DNA from: Croceibacterium sp.
Lineage (GTDB): Bacteria; Pseudomonadota; Alphaproteobacteria; Sphingomonadales; Sphingomonadaceae
Length of the DNA stretch: 60,016 nt
Assembly: GCA_025450635.1 (NCBI GenBank)
Contig: JANWHA010000002.1
Location: forward strand, 1 to 60,016
Direction: 5' to 3'
The position numbers were made by a program, and so were the translations under genes. The first letter of the stretch is position 1; every line of letters begins with the position of its first letter. This document shows, in pieces, positions 18,936 to 29,802 of this stretch. A model generated the notes under the pieces. It searched no databases. It was not told where the DNA came from and was given only the letters and a program-made list of their open reading frames with translations.

Positions 18936-20978
18936 TCAATCGCTCATCTTGGACGGCGGGAGAGCTTTGTCCAGCGCCCGATCGAACGAGGGTTCGAATG
19001 CGGGCATCACGAACACCGAGAGGTGGTTGTCGTCGAAATAGGCGGGCTTGCCGCCGAGGCGAAACGAGCATCGCGCGCGATCGCACATCAGGGCCGAGGG
19101 CCGGACGATCGTGACCTTTGGTTCAAGCGTGCCGAGCCACTGTTCGAGCGGGGCGAAGCGCGCGTCGTAAGCGCCTCGCGATTGTGCAAGCGGGGTTTCG
19201 ATATGGCCACGGAACGCAAGCTCCCGCGCCGCCACGCTGGTGCTGTTATAGCCCGGCCAGGGAGTGGGACCGACCAGGATCACATGCTTGCCGGCGCGAG
19301 CGAACCGGTCGAGCGTCTGTTGAACCGCCGCGAGGTACTGCGGCCAGCTGGGGGCCGGGACCCGACGCCCGGACGCGTCGACGAGCCGGATGTCGCGCGG
19401 CCAGGTCGAGCCGATGATGACCACCCTCGCATCGGGTAGCCGCGCCACCGCTTCGATCGCGTTTCGCATCAGGGCGATGCATTCGTGCGAGGTGTTGAAG
19501 GCGGTGATCGGCAGGCAGCCCCCGGTCGACACCATCTGGCCCTTCAAGCCACGCCGCGCGAGGATCGGCTCGACGGCCGGCGCATACATCTCGGCATGGG
19601 AATTGCCGAACAGAACGACGTCCGCCCGGGAAGCATTCTTGCCGGGCGCGCCGATCAGGCAGCCGTTGATCCCGCCGAATGGAACACGGTCGGCCGACGG
19701 ACACTGGAAGCGCACGCTCATGGCCGCGTCATAATCCAGGACCTGTTGCGGGAATCGGCCCGGCGCGCCGCGTGTCGCAAGAAGGAACGCAGCCGCTGCG
19801 GCAACGGCGCCGCCTAACGTAACGACAATCGTCAAAACGCGTGGGGTAGGCATGCGGTGGCTGCGGAATGGCCGCTCGACGTAGCGCCACGACAACGCCG
19901 CCAGCGCGCCGGTCAGCGCGAGCATGGCGATCAACTCTCCCGCGGTGGGTTCGCGAATGAGGAAATAGCGGCCGAGGACGTAGACCGGCCAGTGCCAGAG
20001 ATAGAGCGAGTACGAGGCCAGGCCCGTGGCGACCAGCCGCTTGGCGCCCAGCAGACCGGCAACGGCATTGTCACGTTGGCCGAGCCGGATGAGGAGGGTG
20101 GTCGCGGCGCAGGCGAACGTCGGCGGCGGCAAGGGCGTGTAGCTCAGCGGCTTAAGCAATATCAGCGACGCAAGAAGCAGGGCGAACGCCGCCGCACTCA
20201 ACACCGCTCGCACGCGCGAGCCGTCAGTGCCCGGCGTTTCCCGCAGCAACGCCACGCCGGCGCCGAGGCCGAGCTCCCACGCCCGCGCAGGCAGCAGGTA
20301 GAAAGCGGCAACTCCCACGTCCCAGGCGTTCATCCTTAGTGGATTGGACAGGACAACGCTCGTGTTGAGGGCCGCCGCGGCCGTCGCCAGCGCGAAAGAG
20401 ATGGCGGTGATGGTCAAAATGCCGGCGAAGGTGAACCTGCGGCCCCCGAGCTTCATCAGGAGCCAGACCAGGATCGGGAACAGGATGTAGAATTGCTCCT
20501 CTATCCCGAGCGACCAGGTGTGGAGCAGCGGCTTCGTGATGCCATCGCTGGAGAAGTAAGCGATTCCGTCGCGCCAGAAATAGACGTTCGACAGAAACGC
20601 CAGCGTAGCGACGACGCTCTTGGCGTAGGCGGTTGCGTCGACCGGCAGGTAGATCAGCCACACGAAAACGGTGGTGGCGGCCATCATGACCAGCAGCGCC
20701 GGCATGATGCGCCGCACGCGGCGGTCGTAGAACCGGAGGATGGAATAGTCGCCGGCCTCGTTCTCGCGCACCAGGATGCGCGTGATGAGAAAGCCGGAAA
20801 TGACGAAAAACACGTCGACGCCGAGAAAGCCGCCCGGCAGCGCTTGTCCCCAGAAATGGTACAGGATGACGGCGACGACGGCGATCGCCCGCAAGCCGTC
20901 GATGTCGCTCCGATAACGCGGGCGATAGCCCTCCACGGGATCGACCGGCCGGGCTGGCGGAAACTCCCCCATTTGCAA
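18936..20978 (-). CDS. acyltransferase family protein with C-terminal SGNH domain (OafA/YrhL-like)
   Basis: 680 aa; RYRSDIDGLRAIAVVAVILYHF, DVFFVISGFLITRI, multi-TM, C-terminal VVLFGNSHAEMY and DDNHLS. Confidence 0.92.
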   Translation of the reverse strand: MQMGEFPPARPVDPVEGYRPRYRSDIDGLRAIAVVAVILYHFWGQALPGGFLGVDVFFVISGFLITRILVRENEAGDYSILRFYDRRVRRIMPALLVMMAATTVFVWLIYLPVDATAYAKSVVATLAFLSNVYFWRDGIAYFSSDGITKPLLHTWSLGIEEQFYILFPILVWLLMKLGGRRFTFAGILTITAISFALATAAAALNTSVVLSNPLRMNAWDVGVAAFYLLPARAWELGLGAGVALLRETPGTDGSRVRAVLSAAAFALLLASLILLKPLSYTPLPPPTFACAATTLLIRLGQRDNAVAGLLGAKRLVATGLASYSLYLWHWPVYVLGRYFLIREPTAGELIAMLALTGALAALSWRYVERPFRSHRMPTPRVLTIVVTLGGAVAAAAAFLLATRGAPGRFPQQVLDYDAAMSVRFQCPSADRVPFGGINGCLIGAPGKNASRADVVLFGNSHAEMYAPAVEPILARRGLKGQMVSTGGCLPITAFNTSHECIALMRNAIEAVARLPDARVVIIGSTWPRDIRLVDASGRRVPAPSWPQYLAAVQQTLDRFARAGKHVILVGPTPWPGYNSTSVAARELAFRGHIETPLAQSRGAYDARFAPLEQWLGTLEPKVTIVRPSALMCDRARCSFRLGGKPAYFDDNHLSVFVMPAFEPSFDRALDKALPPSKMSD

Positions 20979-21065
20979 GCCCGTCCCGTTACCCCAAAGC
21001 CACGATCGACAACCTTAGTGGCCGCCCCCATTGACAGCAAGCGCGGCCAGAATCATCCTGCCCTG

Positions 21066-21272
21066 ATGGACGAGGAGGAGCTTCCGCGCCCGCGCGGCGA
21101 CGCCGCCAGCCTGCTGGCGAAGGAAAGCCTCGACACGTACTCCCAGGACGAGCTGATGGAGCGCGTCGCCCAGCTCGAAGCCGAGATCGCCCGGGTCAAG
21201 GCGCACCATGCCAAGGCGGCGAACCATCGCCAGGCGGCCGACGCGCTGTTTCGCCCGCGCGGGAGCGACTGA
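21066..21272 (+). CDS. DUF1192 family protein
   Basis: 68 aa; LDTYSQDELMERVAQLEAEIARVKAHHAKAANHRQAADALFR. Confidence 0.8.
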   Translation: MDEEELPRPRGDAASLLAKESLDTYSQDELMERVAQLEAEIARVKAHHAKAANHRQAADALFRPRGSD

Positions 21273-21311
21273 TGGGACGCGCCCCTCGCATTCGAACCGG
21301 GGCGCGCCCAT
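21272..21311. repeat. long inverted repeat / strong hairpin after DUF1192 gene
   Basis: ATGGGACGCGCCCC - TCGCATTCGAACC - GGGGCGCGCCCAT, 13 bp arms with one bulged A. Confidence 0.6.
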
Positions 21312-21410
21312 ATTGCTGTTGCCGGACTACGGCATTCCACGGTGGTTCATCGCCGCTTTGCCAAAGTCTCAACCATTGGATCGTATCACTACCCGCTTGG
21401 ACACCTGATC

Positions 21411-23774
<2,364 letters not shown>

Positions 23775-23795
23775 CCGCTGCCTGGCGGTCCAGCC

Positions 23796-25544
23796 TTGGC
23801 GAGACTGACCGCCTGCTCGGCGCTGGCCGCTGTGGCGCTGGCGGGGGCCAGCCCGGGGGGCGCGGCCGACCTGGCCAGGCAAGCACCGCTCGCGCCTCGC
23901 ACCGCGCAGTCGGATCTTCCCCTTACGCCCGCCCAACAGGCCACCGACCTGCCGTACCTGGCGTTGTCGATTACGGTTGATCCGTCAGCCAGGAGCATCG
24001 CGGGCGAGGCGCGTTACCGCGTCCAGGCGCGCGCGCCGCTCGCGCAAGTGCAATTCGACCTCGATCCGCGCTTCGCCATTTCTCGTGTGTCGGTCGATGG
24101 GCAGCCGACGACGAGAGACCGTTGGAACAACGATGGCGGACTGCTGACGATCGACCTGCCTGCGACGCTCTCCGCCGGGCGCTCGGCCGAGATCACGATT
24201 GCCTATTCGGGCACACCGTTCGTCGCTCCGAAGGCGCCATGGGATGGCGGCTTCGTGTGGAGCAAGACCGCCGAGGGCCAGCCGTGGACCGCCACGGCGG
24301 TGCAAGGTGAGGGCTGCGACCTGTTCTGGCCGTGCATCGACAATCCGACCAAGCGCGTCGCCGTGCTCGATCTGGCGGTAAAAGTTCCCGAGCCGTTGGT
24401 CGAAGCCGGCAACGGCAAGCTGATCGGCGTCGAGCATGAGGGCGGTTGGGCGACCTGGCGCTGGCGCGCGAAATATCCGCAGGGCTATGGGGTGACGCTG
24501 CAGATCGCCCCCTATCAGCTCGCGGAAACGACTTACGCGAGCCGCTATGGCAACACGATCCCGCTGAAGTTCTGGTACCTGCCGGGACACGAGCAAGGCG
24601 CTCGCCGCTTGCTCGGCGAGCTGGCGAGCTTCCTCGATTTTTTCGAGAGCACCGTCGGCCCTTACCCGTGGGGCGACGAGAAGGCCGGAATCGCCGAGAC
24701 CCCGCACGAAGGCATGGAGCACCAGACGATCAACGCCTACGGCAACGGGTTCAAGCTGGCGCCCGAAGGCTACGACTGGCTGATGAACCACGAGTTCAGC
24801 CACGAGTGGTTCGCCAACCAGGAGACGGACCGCAGCGACAGTGAGATGTGGCTGCACGAGGGCTTCGCCATGTACATGCAGCCGCTGTACCTACGGTGGA
24901 AGGGCGGCGAAATGCTCTACGACGAGACGCTGTGGGACTACCGCAAGAAGATCCACGCGAGGGTGCCGCTCGTCCCGCCCGCCGGAGGGCCGAGCCCGAG
25001 CTATCTCGACGAACGCACCGGGTGGGGCGATGACATCTATTACAAGGGCGCATGGATCCTGCACACGCTGCGCGAGCAGATCGGCGACAAGGCTTTCGAC
25101 GAGACGCTGCGGCGCTTCGTCTACGGCCGCGACGACCCGCGCCCCGGAAACTTCAACCCGTTGCTTCGCACCAGTCGGGACTACGAACGGATCGTCGACC
25201 AGGTGACCGGGCGCGACTGGCGCTGGTTCTTCGACGCCTACCTAGACCGCGGCCCGCTGCCCGCGCTCGAGGCGAAGCGCGACGGATCGACCCTGCGCCT
25301 GTCCTGGCGAACCGAAGCGAAGGAACCGTTCGTGATGCCGGTTGAGGTCGAGGTCGCCGGCAAAGTGGTGACGGTGGCGATGCGCGGCGGCAAGGGCGTC
25401 GTCCGCCTCCCCTCGCCCCGCGCGCACGTCGTGCTCGATCCTGACGCGCGCGTGCTGCGTTATGACCCGGCGATCGCCGAGTGGCAGAGGCAGGAGGAAG
25501 ACAAGCGCAAAGACGCGGCCGCCGCGGCCAAGAGCAAGAGCTGA
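23796..25544 (+). CDS. M1 family metallopeptidase
   Basis: 582 aa; signal peptide; GMEHQTINAYG, HEFSHEWFANQETDRSDSEMWLHEGFA zinc site. Confidence 0.93.
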   Translation: MARLTACSALAAVALAGASPGGAADLARQAPLAPRTAQSDLPLTPAQQATDLPYLALSITVDPSARSIAGEARYRVQARAPLAQVQFDLDPRFAISRVSVDGQPTTRDRWNNDGGLLTIDLPATLSAGRSAEITIAYSGTPFVAPKAPWDGGFVWSKTAEGQPWTATAVQGEGCDLFWPCIDNPTKRVAVLDLAVKVPEPLVEAGNGKLIGVEHEGGWATWRWRAKYPQGYGVTLQIAPYQLAETTYASRYGNTIPLKFWYLPGHEQGARRLLGELASFLDFFESTVGPYPWGDEKAGIAETPHEGMEHQTINAYGNGFKLAPEGYDWLMNHEFSHEWFANQETDRSDSEMWLHEGFAMYMQPLYLRWKGGEMLYDETLWDYRKKIHARVPLVPPAGGPSPSYLDERTGWGDDIYYKGAWILHTLREQIGDKAFDETLRRFVYGRDDPRPGNFNPLLRTSRDYERIVDQVTGRDWRWFFDAYLDRGPLPALEAKRDGSTLRLSWRTEAKEPFVMPVEVEVAGKVVTVAMRGGKGVVRLPSPRAHVVLDPDARVLRYDPAIAEWQRQEEDKRKDAAAAAKSKS

Positions 25545-25554
25545 GGCGGCCGCT

Positions 25555-26184
25555 TCAATCGCGCGCTTGCGGCGTACCGAAGGCGAAGCGGCACGATCGT
25601 TCGCCCCGCGCCATGCAGCGGCGGTGCTCGACCGCGCGGCCCGACAGCTTTTCCAATAAGGCGAGGTCGACCGCGCAGACGGCCGGATCGCCCATCGCGA
25701 GATCGTGGAAGACGCAGTTGTGCGCCTCGATCTCGTGCTCTTCGCCGGCGATGTGCGCCTCATAGCCCAGCTCGCGCATCAGCGCGGCGATGTCGGCGAC
25801 CGCGACCTCGCCCCGCGGGGCCAGTTCTCGGGCGATCTGCTGGCCGATGCGGGCGAGCGCCTCGGGCAGCGCCTGGGGTCCGAGAAAGTGCGCCAGCTCG
25901 GCGATCAGCTTGCGCGCCAGGAGCGCGTATTGACGCGGAAACAGCGCCTCGCCCGAGGCGCTGAGCTGGAAGCCCTGCGATGGCCGGCCGCGGGTCGAAA
26001 TCTGCGCGGCGCGTTCGACCAGCCCGTCGCGCTCCAGCGAATTAACATGCAGATGAGTCGCGTTGCGCGAAATGCCAAGCTGCCCGGCGAGCGCCGGGAT
26101 CGACATCGGGGCCGGCGCGTGCAGCAGCAGCGACAGGATCCGCTCGCGCGTGCCGCCGGGCAAGGTTCCAGGAGCGCTGTCCAT
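25555..26184 (-). CDS. winged-helix transcriptional regulator with SufR-like C-terminal cysteine motif
   Basis: TRERILSLLLHAPAPMSIPALAGQLGISRNATHLHVNSLERDGLVE wHTH; C-terminus NC-x12-C-x19-C-x7-C; ATG at 26184. Confidence 0.8.
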   Translation of the reverse strand: MDSAPGTLPGGTRERILSLLLHAPAPMSIPALAGQLGISRNATHLHVNSLERDGLVERAAQISTRGRPSQGFQLSASGEALFPRQYALLARKLIAELAHFLGPQALPEALARIGQQIARELAPRGEVAVADIAALMRELGYEAHIAGEEHEIEAHNCVFHDLAMGDPAVCAVDLALLEKLSGRAVEHRRCMARGERSCRFAFGTPQARD

Positions 26185-26215
26185 AGTGGCCGAACCTAGG
26201 CTTCTCGGCGGCTTT

Positions 26216-26251
26216 TTCAACTTTGTAATCTTCTATATTGACAAACTTGAA
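26216..26251. promoter_or_regulatory. candidate operator: imperfect inverted repeat TTCAACTTTGT-N14-ACAAACTTGAA in divergent promoter region
   Basis: 10/11 arm match between divergent regulator and membrane-protein operon; overlaps a TTGACA hexamer (26238-26243). Confidence 0.6.
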
Positions 26252-26301
26252 CCCTCCGCGCATGACCACGGCACCAACCGTTTTTCACAGGGAGGAAAAC
26301 G

Positions 26302-26655
26302 ATGTTGCAAGGAGCCGTGATAGTTTTCGCCATCGGTGCGCTGGGCGGGCTGGGGCTGGCGAGTTTCGTGCTGCGCGGGCAGTTGGCGATGTGGCCGCTG
26401 TCGATCCTCCACGCCCTGCTCGGCGCGACCGGGCTGGTGCTGACCGCGCTGGTGCTGTTCGGCGGGTCCGGGCGGGTCCCGGCTCACACCGGGTTGGCCC
26501 TGCTGCTGCTGGTGATCGCGGCGCTCGGCGGGTTCTTCCTCGCGTCCTACCACGTGCGCAAGGTGCCCGGGCCCAAGCCGGTGGTGCTGGTCCACGCGGC
26601 GGTCGCGGTGATCGGCGTGGTCCTGCTCGCGGGCGGCGCCTTCCGCCTGTTCTAG
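26302..26655 (+). CDS. small integral membrane protein, four predicted TM segments with conserved-looking histidines
   Basis: 117 aa hydrophobic; LSILHALLGATGL, RVPAHTGLALLL, ASYHVRKVPG, VLVHAAVAVIG; RBS ggaggaaaac upstream. Confidence 0.8.
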   Translation: MLQGAVIVFAIGALGGLGLASFVLRGQLAMWPLSILHALLGATGLVLTALVLFGGSGRVPAHTGLALLLLVIAALGGFFLASYHVRKVPGPKPVVLVHAAVAVIGVVLLAGGAFRLF

Positions 26656-26665
26656 ACGCTCGCTT

Positions 26666-27103
26666 GTGTTCGCCCATCCGCTTCATCCGGCCGTTGTCCA
26701 TTTCCCCTTCGGGCTGCTGCTGACATCGACGATCGTCGATCTGGGATATCTCGCCGGCCTGTGGCCGGAGACGCATTACGCCGCCTGGCTGATGGCGTCG
26801 GGCCTCGTGGCGGCCGTGGTCGCGGTCGCGGCGGGCGTGTTCGATTTTCGGCGGCTGACCGAGACGCAAGTCCCTTACGCCGTGCGCCACATGGGGACGA
26901 TGGCGGTCGCGGTCCTCGGCTACGGGGTAGCCCTTTACCTGCGGCGTGAGAGCTTGACCGCGGCCGCCGAGCCGTCGGCGGCGAGCCTTGGAATCGCCAT
27001 CGCCAGCGCGCTGGTCCTCGCGGTCGGCGGCTGGCTCGGCGGCGAGCTGGTCTATCGCTACGGCGCCGGTCGCGTCGAACCGAAGGCACCGCCGCACGGA
27101 TAA
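26666..27103 (+). CDS. DUF2231 domain membrane protein
   Basis: 145 aa; VFAHPLHPAVVHFPFGLLLTSTIVDLGYL, multi-TM; GTG start. Confidence 0.82.
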   Translation: MFAHPLHPAVVHFPFGLLLTSTIVDLGYLAGLWPETHYAAWLMASGLVAAVVAVAAGVFDFRRLTETQVPYAVRHMGTMAVAVLGYGVALYLRRESLTAAAEPSAASLGIAIASALVLAVGGWLGGELVYRYGAGRVEPKAPPHG

Positions 27104-27139
27104 GTGGAACTGGCGGCGATTGCCGGCCATTCTAGCGCC

Positions 27140-28144
27140 ATGCCCGCGCCCTTCGCATGGATTCGCGCCGAGCCGCACGGCATCCATGTCGCGCCGGCCG
27201 ACTGCTGGATCGACCCCTCGCAACCGGTCGAACGGGCGCGGGTCACCCACGGCCACGGCGATCACGCGCGGGGCGGACATGGACAGACGGTGGCCACACC
27301 CGCGACGCTGGCGATCATGGAGTTGCGCTACGCGACTCGCGACGGCGCCACGCCAGTCGAATACGGCGAGACGATCCGCCTCCCGGGAGGCGTCGAGGCG
27401 ACTTACATCCCCGCCGGCCACGTGCTCGGCTCGGCGCAGATCCTGCTCGAGCATGCCGGCGAGCGGGTGATCGTCACCGGCGACTACAAGCGCCGGGCCG
27501 ATCCGACGTGCCCGCCGTTCGAGGTCACTCCGTGCGACGTGTTCATCACCGAAGCGACTTTCGGGTTGCCGGTGTTCTGCCATCCGCCGGTCGGCCAGGA
27601 GATCGCCAAGCTGCTGAAGGCGCTGCGCGATCATGCGGATCGCTGCGTGCTCGTCGGGGCATACGCGCTCGGCAAGGCCCAGCGGTTGATCGCCGAGCTG
27701 CGCGGCGCCGGTCATCACGAACCGATCTATCTGCATGGGGCGATGGAGCGGATGTGCCGGCTGTACGAAGAGTTCGGCGTCGATCTCGGCGATTTGCGGC
27801 TCGTGTCCGACCATTCGAAGGACGATCTGCGCGGCGCCATCGTGATCTGTCCGCCCGGCGCGTTGAATGACCGCTGGAGCCGGCGCCTGCCGGATCCGAT
27901 CACCGCGATGGCCAGCGGCTGGATGCGGGTGCGCCAGCGCGCCCGCCAGCGCAACGTCGAGCTGCCGCTGGTCATTTCCGATCACGCCGATTGGGGGGAG
28001 CTGACTCGCACGATCGAGGACGTGAACCCGGCGGAGACCTGGATCACTCACGGCCGCGAGGAAGCGCTGCTGCGTTGGTGTCAGCTTCACCAGCGCCGCG
28101 CCCGCGCGCTGGCGCTCGCGGGCTATGAGGACGAGGACGATTAG
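27140..28144 (+). CDS. ligase-associated DNA exonuclease (metallo-beta-lactamase fold)
   Basis: THGHGDHARGG (HxHxDH), GHVLGSAQILLEHAGERVIVTGDYKRR; directly precedes DNA ligase; in-frame GTG at 27104 is alternative start. Confidence 0.9.
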   Translation: MPAPFAWIRAEPHGIHVAPADCWIDPSQPVERARVTHGHGDHARGGHGQTVATPATLAIMELRYATRDGATPVEYGETIRLPGGVEATYIPAGHVLGSAQILLEHAGERVIVTGDYKRRADPTCPPFEVTPCDVFITEATFGLPVFCHPPVGQEIAKLLKALRDHADRCVLVGAYALGKAQRLIAELRGAGHHEPIYLHGAMERMCRLYEEFGVDLGDLRLVSDHSKDDLRGAIVICPPGALNDRWSRRLPDPITAMASGWMRVRQRARQRNVELPLVISDHADWGELTRTIEDVNPAETWITHGREEALLRWCQLHQRRARALALAGYEDEDD

Positions 28145-29740
28145 GTGGAGGAATTCGCCGCCCTCGTTGATGCGCTGGTCTACACGCGCAGCCGCAACGA
28201 GAAACTGCGGCTGCTGGCCGATTATCTGACGCGCACCCCTGACCCGGACCGCGGGTGGGCGCTGGCGGCGCTGACCGATTGCCTGAGCTTCCCGGCGGTC
28301 AAATCGAGCACGATCCGCAATCTGATGATGGAGCGGGTCGATCCGGTGCTATGGGTGCTGAGCCGCGATTTCGTCGGCGACACGGCCGAAACCGCCAGCC
28401 TGTTGTGGCCGGACGCCAAGGGCGCGGTCGCCCCGCCGCCGAGCGTGACCGAAGCCGTCGAGGCGCTGGGCCGGATGACCCGCATGTCCGTGATGTCCGA
28501 GCTGCCCAAGCTCCTCGACCGGCTCGACGCGAATGGCCGCTACGCCCTGATCAAGCTCGCCACCGGCGGCATGCGCCTCGGCGTGTCCGCGCGGCTGGCC
28601 AAGACGGCGTTCGCGCAAGCGTTCGCTGTCGCCGTGGAGGATGTCGAGGAATACTGGCACGGCCTCCAGCCGCCGTTCGCGCCGCTGTTCGCGTGGGCCG
28701 CCGAGGGAGCGCCTCCGCCGCGCACCGAAGACTTGCCGGTGTTTCGGCCGTTCATGCTCGCGCACCCGCTCGACGATGTCACCGTCGACCTCGAAGACTA
28801 TGTCGCCGAGTGGAAATGGGACGGCATTCGGGTCCAGCTGGTCCACGCCGGCGGCGAGACCCGGCTCTATTCGCGCACCGGCGACGACGTCAGCGGCTCG
28901 TTCCCCGAAATGGCGGGGGCGCTGAGCTTCCCGGCCGTGCTTGACGGTGAGCTGCTGGTGCGCGGCTCGCATCAAGGGGGCGAAGCCGGCGGCGCAGCTA
29001 GTTTCAACGCGCTGCAGCAGCGGCTCGGGCGCAAGGCCGTCAGCGCGAAGATGCTGGCGGAGTACCCGGCGTTCGTGCGGCTTTACGACGTGCTGATCCT
29101 CGAAGGCGAGGATTTACGAGACCTGCCATGGACCGAGCGCCGGGCCCGTCTCGAAGCGCTGATGCCGCGCCTGCCGCGGGAGCGGTTCGATCTGTCGCCC
29201 GTCGTCGAGGCCGATCACTTCGAGCATCTCGCCGAAATCCGCAGCCGAACGCGCGACGAGGCGATCGAAGGGCTGATGCTCAAGCGCAAGGACAGTCCCT
29301 ATGTGGCGGGGCGCAAGACCGGGCTGTGGTACAAGTGGAAGCGCGACCCGCTGCTGGTCGATTGCGTGCTGATGTACGCCCAGCGCGGCAACGGCAAACG
29401 TTCGAGCTTCTATTCCGACTACACCTTCGGCTGCTGGGATGGCGATCCCGATGCAGGGGCCGAGCTGCTGCCGGTCGGCAAGGCCTATTTCGGCTTCACC
29501 GACGAGGAATTGAAGCAACTCGACCGCCATGTGCGCAACCACACGACCAACCGCTTCGGCCCGGTGCGCGAAACGGACCGCAGCCTGGTGTTCGAGGTGG
29601 CGTTCGATTCGGTCCACGCCAGCAAGCGCCACAAGTCAGGCCTCGCGATGCGCTTCCCGCGCATCAGCCGCATTCGCTGGGACAAACCGGCCGAGGAAGC
29701 TGATCGGATCGAGGCGTTGCGGGCGCTGGTTAAGGACTGA
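28145..29740 (+). CDS. ATP-dependent DNA ligase (bacterial LigB/LigC-like, Lhr-associated type)
   Basis: 531 aa; EWKWDGIRVQL (KxDG), EGLMLKRKDSPYVAGRKTGLWYKWKRDP; GTG start immediately after exonuclease stop. Confidence 0.93.
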   Translation: MEEFAALVDALVYTRSRNEKLRLLADYLTRTPDPDRGWALAALTDCLSFPAVKSSTIRNLMMERVDPVLWVLSRDFVGDTAETASLLWPDAKGAVAPPPSVTEAVEALGRMTRMSVMSELPKLLDRLDANGRYALIKLATGGMRLGVSARLAKTAFAQAFAVAVEDVEEYWHGLQPPFAPLFAWAAEGAPPPRTEDLPVFRPFMLAHPLDDVTVDLEDYVAEWKWDGIRVQLVHAGGETRLYSRTGDDVSGSFPEMAGALSFPAVLDGELLVRGSHQGGEAGGAASFNALQQRLGRKAVSAKMLAEYPAFVRLYDVLILEGEDLRDLPWTERRARLEALMPRLPRERFDLSPVVEADHFEHLAEIRSRTRDEAIEGLMLKRKDSPYVAGRKTGLWYKWKRDPLLVDCVLMYAQRGNGKRSSFYSDYTFGCWDGDPDAGAELLPVGKAYFGFTDEELKQLDRHVRNHTTNRFGPVRETDRSLVFEVAFDSVHASKRHKSGLAMRFPRISRIRWDKPAEEADRIEALRALVKD

Positions 29741-29802
29741 GCCCGCGATTGACGGTTGCCGCGGCAGGAATATTGTCCGGCACGTCCGTAAGGGAGGGCG
29801 CG

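Noticed and set aside
21272-21311. tRNA-like TTCGAAT loop on minus strand
   Set aside because: Flanking bases do not form a 5-bp T-stem and no D or anticodon arm is present; kept only as a hairpin
26285-28090. 601-aa ORF antisense to membrane/exonuclease genes
   Set aside because: No domain; sense genes are packed and have motifs
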